Shown here piece by piece: positions 45,505-56,357 of a DNA stretch of 64,000 bases (positions within the stretch are counted from its first letter, which is position 1; every line of letters begins with the position of its first letter). The notes beneath the pieces were generated by a model. The model saw only the letters and a program-made list of their open reading frames with translations, was not told the origin of the DNA and did no database searches. The DNA lies in contig NZ_JAFWFN010000061.1 of assembly GCF_017515565.1 (NCBI RefSeq), positions 19,915 to 83,914 on the forward strand. Direction: 5' to 3'. The position numbers were made by a program, and so were the translations under genes. The stretch comes from Halomonas sp. (GTDB lineage Bacteria > Pseudomonadota > Gammaproteobacteria > Pseudomonadales > Halomonadaceae).

Positions 45505-46250
45505 GCCACAGACTCCTCAATACCTTCGTAACCGTTAGCTTCCAGCTGCTTGGCAAGCTCAGCGTCGCCGGTTTTAACAATGCGCCCATCAACCAGGACA
45601 TGTACTTTGTCAGGCACGATGTAATCAAGCAGGCGCTGGTAGTGGGTCACCAGAAGAATGGCTCGCTCTGCGCCGCGCAGGCTATTTACGCCGTCTGCGA
45701 CAACTTTCATGGCATCAATGTCAAGACCCGAGTCAATCTCGTCCAGCATGGCCAGCTTGGGCTGAAGCACCAGCATTTGCAGAATTTCGTTGCGCTTTTT
45801 CTCGCCGCCAGAGAAGCCTTCATTAACGGCACGCTGTAGAAAACTGGCATCCATTTTCATATAGCCAAGCTTCTCTTTGACTAGCTTCATAAACTCGGGG
45901 GCAGGCATTTCACCTTCACCGCGGGCCACGCGCTGAGCATTGAGGGCAGACTTCAGTAAATAGATATTTTTCACCCCTGGGATTTCCACCGGGTACTGGA
46001 AGCCGAGCAGTAAACCCGCCTGGGCGCGCTCTTCAATTTCCATTTCCAGTACGTCTTTACCGTCAAAGGTAATGGTGCCCTGGGTCACTTCGTAGCCATC
46101 TTTACCGGCAATCACCGCCGACAGCGTGGATTTACCGGCGCCGTTAGGGCCCATAATGGCGTGCACTTCACCTGCATTGATGGTGAGCGTAAGGCCTTTG
46201 AGGATTTCTTTACCATCGACGGTGACGTGTAAATCATTAACTTGCAACAT
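45501..46250 (-). CDS. sufC: Fe-S assembly ATPase SufC
   Basis: 249 residues of an ABC ATPase without membrane domain: Walker A GPNGAGKST (about residue 36), signature GFSGGEKKRNEI, Walker B MLDEIDSGLD and switch His in VTHYQRLL. The Suf signature lacks the usual LSGGQ. It energises cluster assembly with SufB and SufD. 73 bases lie between sufB and this start; the gap contains a weak palindrome (AACCGGTT at 46317-46324 region) but no clear promoter. Confidence 0.95.
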   Translation of the reverse strand: MLQVNDLHVTVDGKEILKGLTLTINAGEVHAIMGPNGAGKSTLSAVIAGKDGYEVTQGTITFDGKDVLEMEIEERAQAGLLLGFQYPVEIPGVKNIYLLKSALNAQRVARGEGEMPAPEFMKLVKEKLGYMKMDASFLQRAVNEGFSGGEKKRNEILQMLVLQPKLAMLDEIDSGLDIDAMKVVADGVNSLRGAERAILLVTHYQRLLDYIVPDKVHVLVDGRIVKTGDAELAKQLEANGYEGIEESVA

Positions 46251-46323
46251 AGTAATCGCCTTATAAATTCTTTCGGGTCGCTGTCGCGACGCGCTTAAAT
46301 AATTAGCAATGAACCGGAACCGG

Positions 46324-47766
46324 TTACCCCACTGCGCCTTCCAGCGTCACGCTGAGTAGCGCTTCAGCTTCAACCGCGAATTCCATCGGCAGCTCTTGGA
46401 ATACATCTTTACAGAAACCGTTAACAATCATGCTGACCGCGTCTTCCTCAGAGATACCCCGACTCTGGCAGTAGAAAAGCTGGTCTTCACCGATTTTTGA
46501 AGTGGTCGCTTCGTGCTCGATGGTAGCGGTGCTGTTAGCTATTTCTTGGTAGGGGAAGGTATGCGCGCCGCATTTATCGCCGATCAGCAGCGAATCACAC
46601 TGGGTGAAGTTTCGAGCACCCTTGGCGCGAGGGCCAATTTTGACCAGGCCACGGTAAGACTGGTTACTTCTGCCCGCAGAAATGCCCTTGGAAACAATGT
46701 AGGAACGGGTGCCTTCACCGATATGAATCATTTTGGTGCCCGTATCCGCCTGCTGGCGACCATTAGTCACCGCGACGGAGTAAAACTCACCAATGCTGTC
46801 TTTACCGCGCAGTACGCAGGAGGGGTATTTCCACGTAATCGCCGAACCGGTTTCTACCTGAGTCCAGCTAATGCGTGAACGATCGCCGCGGCAATCACCG
46901 CGTTTGGTCACGAAATTATAGATACCGCCTTTACCGTTTTCATCACCGGGGTACCAGTTCTGAACCGTGGAGTACTTGATGTAAGCATCATCCAGCGCTA
47001 CGAGTTCTACCACTGCGGCGTGGAGCTGATTTTCATCGCGCATCGGCGCGGTACAGCCTTCCAGGTAAGAGACCTGAGCGCGGCTTTCGCAGATAATCAG
47101 CGTGCGCTCAAATTGACCGGTGTTGGCAGCGTTGATACGGAAGTAGGTCGATAGCTCCATCGGGCATTTCACGCCTTCAGGCACGAATACAAACGAGCCA
47201 TCGGTAAACACCGCCGAGTTCAACGCAGCAAAGTAGTTATCAGCTACCGGCACAACCGTACCCAGGTACTGTTTTATCAGCTCAGGGTAATCACGGATCG
47301 CTTCTGAAATAGAGCAGAAAATAACGCCCGCTTCAGCCAGCTCTTTTTTGAACGTAGTGGTTACTGAAACCGAGTCAAAAACCGCATCTACTGCAACCCC
47401 CGCAAGGGCCGCACGCTCATGTAACGGGATACCCAATTTCTCATAGGTTTCAAGCAGCTTGGGATCAACCTCGTCCAGGCTTTGGGGGCGGTCTTCAGGG
47501 CGTTTGGGCGCACTGAAATAGGAAATTGACTGGTAATCGATCGGCGGGTAGTCGAGGTGTGCCCAGGAAGGCGACTCCATCTTTAACCATTGGCGATACG
47601 CGTCTAGGCGCCACTCCAGCATCCACTCCGGTTCGCCTTTCTTATTCGAAATAAAGGCGATGGTGTTTTCATCCAGGCCAGGTGGCAGGGTGTCGCTTTC
47701 AATATCTGTTACAAAACCATCTTTGTATTCGCGACGAACCAACTGTTCCATTTCTTCGCTTGCCAT
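46324..47766 (-). CDS. sufB: Fe-S cluster scaffold SufB
   Basis: 480 residues. [36 protein letters not shown] (in pieces), [39 protein letters not shown] and [20 protein letters not shown] are the conserved SufB segments, including the Cys proposed to receive sulphur. It is the main scaffold of the SufBC2D complex. GGAGG precedes ATG 47766. First structural gene of the operon, 77 bases after the regulator gene. Confidence 0.96.
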   Translation of the reverse strand: MASEEMEQLVRREYKDGFVTDIESDTLPPGLDENTIAFISNKKGEPEWMLEWRLDAYRQWLKMESPSWAHLDYPPIDYQSISYFSAPKRPEDRPQSLDEVDPKLLETYEKLGIPLHERAALAGVAVDAVFDSVSVTTTFKKELAEAGVIFCSISEAIRDYPELIKQYLGTVVPVADNYFAALNSAVFTDGSFVFVPEGVKCPMELSTYFRINAANTGQFERTLIICESRAQVSYLEGCTAPMRDENQLHAAVVELVALDDAYIKYSTVQNWYPGDENGKGGIYNFVTKRGDCRGDRSRISWTQVETGSAITWKYPSCVLRGKDSIGEFYSVAVTNGRQQADTGTKMIHIGEGTRSYIVSKGISAGRSNQSYRGLVKIGPRAKGARNFTQCDSLLIGDKCGAHTFPYQEIANSTATIEHEATTSKIGEDQLFYCQSRGISEEDAVSMIVNGFCKDVFQELPMEFAVEAEALLSVTLEGAVG

Positions 47767-47843
47767 GGTGATACCCTCCGGGGCAGTTGGGTGGCGAGGC
47801 TAGCTCGCCGTCAATTAGTAATAAAGTATGTTTGCTGCGCTTA

Positions 47844-48308
47844 CTAAGCAGAAGCAGCTGACAGATTGATAGTTTGGATAGGTAGCTGAACGGGTAACTT
47901 TATGGGCGTGGTGTCTGCCAAGTGCGCCAGAGTTACGCTCTCAAGCAGCGTTCGAATAGCGAGCGAGACACGCTGCCAGTTATCCGCCACCCCGCAGGTG
48001 GCCGCTAGCTCGCACTCGCCCTCTGCTTGGCTGCACTCGGTCATCGCCACTGGCCCCTCAATAGCTGAAATGATCTCAGCTGCCGTGATGTGCGATGCAG
48101 GGCGTGCTAATCGGTAGCCGCCTTGGGCACCTCGCTGGGATTCCAGCAAACCTGCTTTCACCAGCATTTTGAGCGTTTTGCTAACCGTTGGATGAGGAAG
48201 CTGCACCGCCTCTGCCAAACCAGCCGCTGTATGCGAGGCATGGGGATAGCGGGCAATTTGCGCCATTACCACCGCTGCATAATCTGTCAGCCGAGAAAGC
48301 TTAAGCAT
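47844..48308 (-). CDS. Rrf2-family regulator of the suf operon
   Basis: 154 residues. The N-terminal winged helix (LSRLTDYAAVVMAQIARYPHASHTAAGLAE… AVQLPHPTVSKTLKMLVKAGLL) is Rrf2/IscR type. TECSQAEGECELAATCGV provides three Cys (spacing C-x6-C-x5-C) that can hold an Fe-S cluster. Such genes at the head of suf operons are the 'SUF system regulator', a sensor that de-represses suf when clusters are scarce (family knowledge). It is read in the same direction as sufB, so autoregulation is likely. ATG 48308 has GGGAG upstream. Confidence 0.9.
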   Translation of the reverse strand: MLKLSRLTDYAAVVMAQIARYPHASHTAAGLAEAVQLPHPTVSKTLKMLVKAGLLESQRGAQGGYRLARPASHITAAEIISAIEGPVAMTECSQAEGECELAATCGVADNWQRVSLAIRTLLESVTLAHLADTTPIKLPVQLPIQTINLSAASA

Positions 48309-48449
48309 GTGAACTCCCGTTCGCCGTCATATTGGGCTTAGCCGTTAATTGGGTACCATTTTAGTCCTGTATAAATTTGATGTGAAGCCCTAGAGCAAAA
48401 TCGTTATCAATTTGTGCAAAATAACAGCACGTTCGATCCTAATCGCATC

Positions 48450-48468
48450 AAAAACAACAATCATTATC
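48450..48468. promoter_or_regulatory. Fur-box-like sequence upstream of the suf regulator and the YjfB gene
   Basis: The 19-mer AAAAACAACAATCATTATC agrees with the Fur consensus GATAATGATAATCATTATC at 14 of 19 positions, including a full right half ATCATTATC. It lies between the divergent suf-regulator start (48308) and the small YjfB gene (48582), in an AT-rich 273-base gap. Iron control of suf would be expected. The match is suggestive only. Confidence 0.35.
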
Positions 48469-48581
48469 ATTTAAAAAAGCTATTACTTACGCCTCGGTTT
48501 ACACCGATGCCCAACGCCTGATAGCGTCATGTATATAGATGCCGTAACTGTGTTGGGCATCGAGAGAGAAAAGGAGGCATT

Positions 48582-48785
48582 ATGGATTCGGCGGTTAACA
48601 ATATGGTAAGCGCATCAATGGCGTTGCAGCAGGTACAGGTCGCACAGCAGGCTCAGCTCAGCGTTTTTAAAGATGCGCTTGATGGTCAGGCAGCGCATAT
48701 CACTGCGCTAATGGACACTATTTCGTTGGAGCCACAGTTAGCAACAAGTGGCAGCGTGGGCACGCTCATTAATACCACTGCTTAA
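48582..48785 (+). CDS. YjfB family small protein
   Basis: 67 residues, soluble, rich in Gln and Ala: SAVNNMVSASMALQQVQVAQ and then VFKDALDGQAAHITALMDTI. This matches the short YjfB family (sometimes called putative motility protein because of neighbours in Bacillus); its role is unknown. Strong ribosome site AAAGGAGG. It is followed by a clear terminator at 48823. No flagellar genes are nearby. Confidence 0.72.
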   Translation: MDSAVNNMVSASMALQQVQVAQQAQLSVFKDALDGQAAHITALMDTISLEPQLATSGSVGTLINTTA

Positions 48786-48822
48786 GCAGGTTTTTTGGCA
48801 GGTGAATCTCGTAGATATACAC

Positions 48823-48856
48823 AAAAATAGCCCCTTGCGTTAAGGGGCTATTTTTT
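48823..48856. terminator. Bidirectional rho-independent terminator
   Basis: 14-bp arms AAAAATAGCCCCTT and its complement (48842-48855) with a 5-base loop. T-tract to the right on the plus strand, A-tract to the left. It separates the convergent YjfB and yjdM genes. Confidence 0.92.
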
Positions 48857-48916
48857 GTCTACTTTTACAACAATGTATTTTCAGCCTATCAACGTTCCGA
48901 TCAAATATTTTAGGCA

Positions 48917-49258
48917 TTAAGCTTTTTTAACAAACTCAGACTTCAGTTTCATTGGGCCTATACCGTCAACTTTACAGTCAATATCGTGATCACCATCGAC
49001 TAGCCTGATGCTTTTCACCTTAGTACCCACTTTAACGACCAGCGAACTACCCTTCACTTTCAGATCTTTAATCACCGTCACACTGTCACCATCGGCAAGT
49101 AAGTTACCGTTGGCATCGCGAACACCAGCATCTGTGTCTTCTGCACCCTCTTCTGCCACTTTCGACCACTCGTTGCCACACTCTGGGCAAACGTACTGCA
49201 GACCATCATCGTAGGTAAATTCTGAGGCACAAGCGGGACAGTTAGGTAAATCACTCAT
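48917..49258 (-). CDS. yjdM: YjdM/PhnA zinc-ribbon protein
   Basis: 113 residues. An N-terminal zinc ribbon ([25 protein letters not shown], in two CxxC pairs) leads to the conserved [23 protein letters not shown] and C-terminal [11 protein letters not shown]. This is the family once named PhnA and now YjdM; despite the old name it is not needed for phosphonate breakdown. ATG 49258 with GGAG upstream. Function uncertain. Confidence 0.9.
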   Translation of the reverse strand: MSDLPNCPACASEFTYDDGLQYVCPECGNEWSKVAEEGAEDTDAGVRDANGNLLADGDSVTVIKDLKVKGSSLVVKVGTKVKSIRLVDGDHDIDCKVDGIGPMKLKSEFVKKA

Positions 49259-49330
49259 GTAAGGCTCCAGCACAAAGAAAGCGATGGAGCCTACACGGCT
49301 TGAGCAAAATGCTCCAGCTAAGGGCTTCAA

Positions 49331-49807
49331 TCAGTCCCTCTGAAAAGTACCAACCAAGCGATTCATGCCTAACAGGTTCGGCTCAACCTCTTTAAGCAAC
49401 TCAGCCAACGTCAATCCTTCTGGCAAGTTGGTTTGGTGATCCAATGCCAGCACCCAGAAGTAGTACAGGTGCGGGCCATGGCCTTCGGGTGGCATGGGGC
49501 CACCATAACCCTGATTACCAAAATCGTTGGTACCCGCTGTGCCCACCGCCGTTTTCTCAGTTAGCTCAACCAAGTCGCCCGGCAAGTTATACAACACCCA
49601 ATGGACAAAACCGTAGTTACCCTCTTTAACTAATGGAGCATCAGGGTCATGGCAGATCACTGCAAATCCTTTGGTACCTTCTGGCGCGCCCTGCCAAGCC
49701 AGCGCTGGTGAAATATCATCTCCGGCGCCAGTATATTGAGTGGGAATCGCCTGATGATTCCCAAACGAGCTGCTAGTGACCTGCATTGAGGATAGTGCAA
49801 ATGCCAT
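49331..49807 (-). CDS. YbhB/YbcL family PEBP-like protein
   Basis: 158 residues of the phosphatidylethanolamine-binding-protein superfamily: TQYTGAGDDISPALAWQGAPEGTKGFAVICHDPDAP and NYGFVHWVLYNLPGD, then GYGGPMPPEGHGPHLYYFWVLALD (ligand pocket). No signal peptide with ATG 49807, which has AAGGAG upstream; E. coli YbhB is also cytoplasmic. Ligand unknown. Confidence 0.9.
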   Translation of the reverse strand: MAFALSSMQVTSSSFGNHQAIPTQYTGAGDDISPALAWQGAPEGTKGFAVICHDPDAPLVKEGNYGFVHWVLYNLPGDLVELTEKTAVGTAGTNDFGNQGYGGPMPPEGHGPHLYYFWVLALDHQTNLPEGLTLAELLKEVEPNLLGMNRLVGTFQRD

Positions 49808-49869
49808 GTTGCTCTCCTTTATTGCCAATGTCGTGTACGTCGTTAGCGCTATTGAATGTAGCCAAGGTA

Positions 49870-50439
49870 CTAAGGGGAATCCAGCTGGGCGGCGTGCTGC
49901 TGCCACCACTGCCGGGCAATCTGCGTATTTTCGGCATTTCCAGCCGGGTCTAGGGTGGTTGTCAGTTGGACATAGTCACCCCGAGTTCTAGCCATCAACA
50001 GCGTGTCTTGAGTCGCTAACTGAAGTGCATAAAGCGCCAGCATTAGCTCATACTCATCTTGGGTATTGAGTCGTGCAAACAACAAGGGAACGGCTGGCTT
50101 GCCAATTTCCCCCAGCCGCTCAGCGGCGATGTACCACGTTCGGGGGTTGTCACGGTCTCCGTAGCTGGATACAAAGCGCCTGTCTGCCAAGCGGCTAACA
50201 TAATAAGCTGCTTCCTCTTCGGGGCTTATAAACAGAGGCGGCACCCAATCTGTGGCAGAACCCGTGCCTGGCTGGCTTGGCTGGCCCAGCGCGGAGGGTG
50301 GTGTTTCCGGCGACACGGGTGCGGCTAGCGGCTCAGAAGGCTGTTGCTCGGAGGTTGGGGTCTGCCCTGCGCACCCCGCTAACCCAGCCACCAGCATGCA
50401 TGCTCCAGTAAGCCTCATCCATTTAGCCTGTTGCTTCAT
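49870..50439 (-). CDS. Lipoprotein with short helical repeat
   Basis: 189 residues. Lipoprotein signal ending LVAGLAGCAG (lipobox L-A-G-C, lipid Cys about residue 23) followed by a Pro/Ser/Thr-rich linker and a domain with AAERLGEIGKPAVPLLFARLNTQDEYELMLALYALQLA, a HEAT-like pair of helices. I do not recognise a named family. Likely anchored in the outer membrane, facing the periplasm. AGGGAA precedes ATG 50439. Confidence 0.75.
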   Translation of the reverse strand: MKQQAKWMRLTGACMLVAGLAGCAGQTPTSEQQPSEPLAAPVSPETPPSALGQPSQPGTGSATDWVPPLFISPEEEAAYYVSRLADRRFVSSYGDRDNPRTWYIAAERLGEIGKPAVPLLFARLNTQDEYELMLALYALQLATQDTLLMARTRGDYVQLTTTLDPAGNAENTQIARQWWQQHAAQLDSP

Positions 50440-50467
50440 CGTTCAATTCCCTGTTGAGTATCTTCAC

Positions 50468-50842
50468 TTATTCAGCCCAGCGCCCTTCACGTTTTAAGCG
50501 CCGCTGCACCCATCGATCATAATACCAGCGCAGCCCCGCTTTAATGCCAGGCAAACCTATGAGCCAAGCGATTGGGCGAAAAAGGGGAATACGCGCCATC
50601 AGCAGTTGATAGGCCTCTATTCCTTCGATGATACAGCCATCGGCTTTTTCAATATGCAACGAACGCAGCGCCGCCTCTGGCGCCACCCCCTTTTCACGTA
50701 ACGCCTGCTGATGCTCAGTCACATCGCACCACTTTATATCCTTGGCACGCTTGCCAGCCCAGCGCTCAAATCGAGCGCGGTCTTTACGGCAGCCGGGGCA
50801 AATACCATCGTAGTAGACGTTGATAAACGCATGATTAGGCAT
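50468..50842 (-). CDS. DCC family thiol-disulfide oxidoreductase-like protein (DUF393)
   Basis: 124 residues. INVYYDGICPGCRKDRARFERWAG holds the D-G-x-C-x-x-C motif that names the DCC family; KWCDVTEHQQALREKGV follows, and GIEAYQLLMARIPLFRPIAWL is the usual next block. Thought to be a thioredoxin-like redox protein; no substrate known. 28 bases before the lipoprotein start, possibly cotranscribed. C-terminus basic (WVQRRLKREGRWAE). Confidence 0.87.
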   Translation of the reverse strand: MPNHAFINVYYDGICPGCRKDRARFERWAGKRAKDIKWCDVTEHQQALREKGVAPEAALRSLHIEKADGCIIEGIEAYQLLMARIPLFRPIAWLIGLPGIKAGLRWYYDRWVQRRLKREGRWAE

Positions 50843-50914
50843 ATAGGCTCTCGTTAAGGCTGTGCCTAACAGTGTGGCACTTCCGCCATACGACGCAACT
50901 CAGCAGGTTTGACC

Positions 50915-51376
50915 ATGAAACGTCTATTAATCATTGCCCATGCACCTTCTGATAACACCCAAAAAATGCGTCAGGCTGTTATCAATGGCGCGTCTGATTC
51001 CGAGATAGAAAATGTGGAAGTGGTCTCCCTTAGTCCGCTTGAAACACAGCCTGAGCATATTAACTCAGCCAACGCCATCATACTGGGAACAACCGAAAAC
51101 CTGGGGTATATGGCAGGCTTGATGAAGGATGTGTTCGATCGATGCTACTACCCATGCTTGGAGAAAAACGAAGGGCTACCGTTCGCCTTTTATGTGCGAG
51201 CCGGTCACGATGGCACGGGAACCCGCCGCGCGATTGAGGGTATTACCTCGGGAATGCGCTGGAGATTAGTGCAAGATCCTCTTATCTGTAAGGGTGACTT
51301 TCAAGCAGCCTTTCTTGACCAGTGTGAAGAGCTAGGAATGTCGATGGCTGCCAGCCTTGAAGCCGGCATTATCTGA
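50915..51376 (+). CDS. NAD(P)H-dependent flavodoxin-fold reductase
   Basis: 153 residues with a flavodoxin-like pattern: KRLLIIAHAPSDNTQKMRQAV (FMN phosphate loop), SANAIILGTTENLGYMAGLMKDVFDRCYY and FAFYVRAGHDGTGTRRAIEGI. It resembles small FMN reductases/flavodoxins of unknown electron partner. ATG 50915 is chosen; a TTG two codons upstream (50909) is possible. Divergent from the DCC gene. Confidence 0.82.
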   Translation: MKRLLIIAHAPSDNTQKMRQAVINGASDSEIENVEVVSLSPLETQPEHINSANAIILGTTENLGYMAGLMKDVFDRCYYPCLEKNEGLPFAFYVRAGHDGTGTRRAIEGITSGMRWRLVQDPLICKGDFQAAFLDQCEELGMSMAASLEAGII

Positions 51377-51550
51377 GCCAAATGGAAACATACGTCTAAA
51401 TTTAACGTTTAGTGTCGATAATCACATTGTATAACGCTGATAAGCCTGCCTTACTGTAAAAAAGCATGGCGCGCTCGTCGCATCAGCAGCAGCTGACGAT
51501 ACAGCCACCGTCATTGCTAATATCCAACGTATGTATTTCAGGTAGCTATT

Positions 51551-52639
51551 ATGCATAAAGTCATCGCTTTTTATGACGATCGCGTACTGGCTCACGAGCC
51601 TAACATTGACGCAGATTTTTTACCGGAGCGGATTGATAAGCGCATTCGTCACCTCCTGGCAGGACTGCCTATTCCATGGAAATATCCCGAGCACCCTGGC
51701 CGCTTGAAGGCCATACAACTGCTGCTTGAGAAAGCGCCAATTGAGGGCCTGAAAATTGAAGGCGGCAAAGCCGCCACCGCGGAACAATTAGCCCGTGTTC
51801 ACACTACCTCCTACTTAAGCGACATTTTTAGCTTAAGGGGCAAAAATGCTTGGCTAGATGTGGATACCACGGCGGTGTCACCAGGCAGTGTTGATGCCGC
51901 CGAGGTCGCCGCAGGAACCGCGATTGCCGCAGTGGAAGCCGTTATGGAGAAACGCACCCAAAGTGCGTTTGCCCTCATTCGGCCGCCCGGCCATCATGCC
52001 GAACCCGTGCGTGCCCGGGGGTTTTGCTTATTTAATAACGTTGCTGTTGCCGCGGCCCATGCACGCAGCGCCTTAGGCTGTGAGAGAGTGCTGATCATTG
52101 ATTGGGATGCCCATCACGGTAACGGTACACAAGATATCTTTTGGGCCGACCCTGACGTGATGTTTTTCGATATACACCGCGCCGCCCCCTTTTACCCAGG
52201 CTCAGGCCACCTGGAAGAGGTCGGTGCTGGTTTAGGGGAAGGCACTACCATCAATGTCCCGCTACCCGCCGGGGCCGGGGATGAGGCTTACCTCAAAGCG
52301 TTTCGCGACATTCTGGCGCCAGCTGCCGCGTGGTTTAAACCCGATATTATTTTAGTCTCAGCGGGCTTTGACCCGCATTGGCACGATCTAGCGCTCAATG
52401 TTTCCTACGAGGGGTTTGGCGCCCTCACAGGGGCCCTACAACAGTTAGCCGACCAGCACTGCGAGGGCCGCTTGGTGTTTGTACTGGAGGGTGGCTATAA
52501 CCTGGAATCGCTGGCCAATGGCACCCGAGCAGTACTTGCCGTCTTAGCGGGTCATACCGTGCCCGTCCCCGATACCTGCGGGATTGCGGAAGTCCAGGCA
52601 GCCGCTGACTTTCATCGTAATGCGTTTCAAACGAAATAA
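51551..52639 (+). CDS. Histone deacetylase family amidohydrolase
   Basis: 362 residues, zinc-dependent deacetylase fold: VHTTSYLSDI, IRPPGHHAEPVRARGFCLFNN (catalytic His pair and transition), IIDWDAHHGNGTQDIFW (zinc Asp and His), SAGFDPHWHD (zinc Asp), and LEGGYNLESLANG (catalytic Tyr region). In bacteria such proteins act on acetylpolyamines or acetoin-related acyl proteins; the substrate is not determined. AGGTA before ATG 51551. Followed by a strong bidirectional terminator. Confidence 0.92.
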   Translation: MHKVIAFYDDRVLAHEPNIDADFLPERIDKRIRHLLAGLPIPWKYPEHPGRLKAIQLLLEKAPIEGLKIEGGKAATAEQLARVHTTSYLSDIFSLRGKNAWLDVDTTAVSPGSVDAAEVAAGTAIAAVEAVMEKRTQSAFALIRPPGHHAEPVRARGFCLFNNVAVAAAHARSALGCERVLIIDWDAHHGNGTQDIFWADPDVMFFDIHRAAPFYPGSGHLEEVGAGLGEGTTINVPLPAGAGDEAYLKAFRDILAPAAAWFKPDIILVSAGFDPHWHDLALNVSYEGFGALTGALQQLADQHCEGRLVFVLEGGYNLESLANGTRAVLAVLAGHTVPVPDTCGIAEVQAAADFHRNAFQTK

Positions 52640-52652
52640 CCGAGCAGCAATA

Positions 52653-52680
52653 AAAAACGGCACCCGTAGGTGCCGTTTTT
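52653..52680. terminator. Bidirectional terminator between the deacetylase and fadA
   Basis: 12-bp arms AAAAACGGCACC (52653-52664) and its complement (52669-52680) with a 4-base loop, and T-tract on both strands. The genes on either side converge. Confidence 0.92.
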
Positions 52681-52697
52681 ACTGGAAAGCGCCGTGT

Positions 52698-53879
<1,182 letters not shown>

Positions 53880-53899
53880 CTATCTCCTATGCGTGGTGG

Positions 53900-56074
53900 T
53901 TAGGCCTGGTTACCAGCGTAAAATTGCTCATTATTCTGAGCCATCTGGCGCAACTTCTCAGTCGGCGCATATAGCGGGCCCAACTCATCCGCAAGGTTTT
54001 CAGCCAGCTTCACAAACTCAGCAACGCCCATCGCATCGATGTAGCGTAGCGCGCCACCGCGGAAGGGAGGGAAACCAATACCGTAGATCAACGCCATATC
54101 CGCTTCAGCAGGCGTCTCAACGATGCCATCTTCCAAGCAGCGAACGGTTTCCAGACAAAGCGGTACCATCATGCGAGCAATGATGTCTTCATCAGTAAAC
54201 TCTTTCTGCTCTTTGACGACTTCTTTGACCAGCGCGTAGGCCTGCTCGTCGGTGACTTTCTTCGGCTTGCCTTTCTTGTCTTCCTCGTAGGCGTAGAAGC
54301 CTTTATCGTTTTTCTGGCCTAGGCGCTTGTTGTCGTACATCACCTGAATAGCGGTTTTGCCATCCCGCGCCATACGATCGGGGAAGCCCTCTGCCATCAC
54401 TTCGTTAGCGTGAACAGCAGTATCTAGGCCTACGACGTCCAGCAGATAGGCGGGGCCCATGGGCCAACCGAACTTCTCCATTACCTTATCAACACGCTGG
54501 AAATCAGCCCCTTGCTCTACTAGGAAGCTGAAGCCACCAAAGTAAGGGAACAGAACGCGGTTAACCAGGAAGCCAGGGCAGTCGTTAACTACGATGGGGG
54601 TTTTGCCCATGGCACGCGCATAAGCAACCGTTGCCGCCACAGCAGCGTCTGAAGTCTTCTCGCCGCGGATAACTTCAACCAGCGGCATACGGTGTACCGG
54701 GTTGAAGAAGTGCATGCCGCAGAAGTTTTCAGGACGCTTAAGGTTTTTCGCCAGGCGATTGATAGAAATCGTCGAGGTGTTAGAAGTCAGAATGGTATTT
54801 TCGCTGACTAGGCCTTCCACTTCGGTCAATACAGCGTCTTTGACCTTGGGGTTTTCAACCACGGCTTCAACCACTAGGTCGACGCTATCGAAATCACCAT
54901 AAGAAAGCGTGGGACGAATATTGGTCAGCTTCTCGGCCATTTGCTCGACCGTCATCTTTTTACGCTCAACCTGCTTGGAGAACAGCTTACGCGCTTCTTT
55001 CAGGCCCAGCTCAATGGCTTCCTCATTGATGTCTTTCATTACAATGGGGGTGCCTTTACTGGCGCTCTGATAGGCAATACCACCGCCCATAATACCCGCG
55101 CCAAGCACTGCCGTTTGCTTAACCGGCTGCGACTGTTTCTCGTATTTGCTGCCTTTCTTCTTAACCACTTGGTCGTTAAGGAACAGACCCACCAAATTAA
55201 AGGCAACGCTGCTCAGCGCTAGCTTGGCAAACGCTTTTGCCTCAATAGCTTGAGCACGGGCACGGGTTTCACCGGCACCTTTTTGGATAACTTTGATTGA
55301 CTCTACCGGCGCTGGGTAGTGGGGGCCAGCCTTACCGGCTACAAACCCTTTGGCGGTTTCAAACGCCATCATTTGCTCAATTGCGTTGAGGTTGAGCGGC
55401 GCTTTCTTTTCATCACGGCGCGCTTGGTAATCAAGCTCACCGGCATTGGCACGGTCAAGTATGTCCAGCGCGGCTTCTTCGAGAAGTTCATGGGCCACTA
55501 CCGCGTCAACGGCACCAACTTTAAGCGCAGCGTTAGCACGGTTTTCCGTACCACCCGCAATCCATTCGATTGCGTTATCGGCACCAATCAAGCGAGGTAA
55601 GCGTACACAGCCACCCCAGCCAGGCAGAATGCCAAGTTTGGTTTCAGGCAAGCCAATTTTGGCTTTTTCACTCATTACTCGGAAATCGGTGGTCAACAGC
55701 ACTTCACAACCGCCACCCAACGCTAACCCATTGATCGCTGTGACGGTGGGGAAAGGCAGGTCTTCAATGGCGTTGAAGATATCGTGTACCTTGAGGTTCA
55801 TCTCAACCAGGTACTCTTCGCCTTTATCAAAAAGACTATGGAACTCAGTAATATCGGCACCAACGATGAACGCCTCTTTGCCACTACTGATGACTAAGCC
55901 CTGTAAACCGCTTTCGCCTTGAAGCGCTTTAACGGCTTCCCCCAGCTCTGCGACTACACCGCTAGAAAGTTTATTGACGGACTCATCTTTCAAATCGAAA
56001 GTGAGTTTTGCGATGTCATTGCCACCTTGGGTATCACGACGCTCCACCGTGATGGCATTGCCTTGATAGATCAT
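53900..56074 (-). CDS. fadB: Fatty acid oxidation complex alpha subunit (enoyl-CoA hydratase / 3-hydroxyacyl-CoA dehydrogenase)
   Basis: 724 residues, as in E. coli FadB. Hydratase/isomerase half: [15 protein letters not shown] (oxyanion hole), LGGGCEVLL and [15 protein letters not shown] (the two catalytic Glu). Dehydrogenase half: [19 protein letters not shown] (NAD-binding), [12 protein letters not shown] and [14 protein letters not shown] (catalytic His). ATG 56074 ([14 protein letters not shown]) with GGAGAGAG upstream is preferred over the longer frame to 56128. Head gene of fadBA; likely derepressed by long-chain acyl-CoA (see 56130-56145). Confidence 0.96.
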   Translation of the reverse strand: MIYQGNAITVERRDTQGGNDIAKLTFDLKDESVNKLSSGVVAELGEAVKALQGESGLQGLVISSGKEAFIVGADITEFHSLFDKGEEYLVEMNLKVHDIFNAIEDLPFPTVTAINGLALGGGCEVLLTTDFRVMSEKAKIGLPETKLGILPGWGGCVRLPRLIGADNAIEWIAGGTENRANAALKVGAVDAVVAHELLEEAALDILDRANAGELDYQARRDEKKAPLNLNAIEQMMAFETAKGFVAGKAGPHYPAPVESIKVIQKGAGETRARAQAIEAKAFAKLALSSVAFNLVGLFLNDQVVKKKGSKYEKQSQPVKQTAVLGAGIMGGGIAYQSASKGTPIVMKDINEEAIELGLKEARKLFSKQVERKKMTVEQMAEKLTNIRPTLSYGDFDSVDLVVEAVVENPKVKDAVLTEVEGLVSENTILTSNTSTISINRLAKNLKRPENFCGMHFFNPVHRMPLVEVIRGEKTSDAAVAATVAYARAMGKTPIVVNDCPGFLVNRVLFPYFGGFSFLVEQGADFQRVDKVMEKFGWPMGPAYLLDVVGLDTAVHANEVMAEGFPDRMARDGKTAIQVMYDNKRLGQKNDKGFYAYEEDKKGKPKKVTDEQAYALVKEVVKEQKEFTDEDIIARMMVPLCLETVRCLEDGIVETPAEADMALIYGIGFPPFRGGALRYIDAMGVAEFVKLAENLADELGPLYAPTEKLRQMAQNNEQFYAGNQA

Positions 56075-56129
56075 CCGCGCTCTCTCCACAAGTTCGGGCT
56101 GGCGCCTTATTTCGGGCCTGCCTCGCATT

Positions 56130-56145
56130 TCATACGGTCGTTTGA
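56130..56145. promoter_or_regulatory. Candidate TetR-type operator upstream of fadB
   Basis: TCATACGGTCGTTTGA is an imperfect 16-bp palindrome (12 of 16 symmetric), 56 bases before the fadB ATG. It resembles the TCAAACG…CGTTTGA pattern I associate with PsrA-type fatty-acid repressors (TetR family) in gammaproteobacteria. No psrA is in the window. Confidence 0.4.
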
Positions 56146-56196
56146 TTGCATAAGCTTGGTTGAGTTACTCCAGAACGTCAAGCCCTGACTTTCGGC

Positions 56197-56234
56197 TAAC
56201 ATGCTTAGCGGCTATTAACATGCTTAGCGGCTAT
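56197..56234. repeat. Exact 19-bp tandem repeat upstream of fadB
   Basis: TAACATGCTTAGCGGCTAT occurs twice, end to end (56197-56215 and 56216-56234). It lies between fadB and the DUF5924 gene. It may be a recent slippage duplication that alters promoter spacing, or a regulator's paired site. Confidence 0.85.
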
Positions 56235-56357
56235 GACTCAGCCTGGTGTGCGACGTTCAGTAGAAAAGCCTCGCCTTAACGCTAGGTAACCTGACACCAT
56301 GCAATGTTCGCTCTAAACCTACCACCATCATGCTGTTTTACTGTGAGTCACCCTGCT

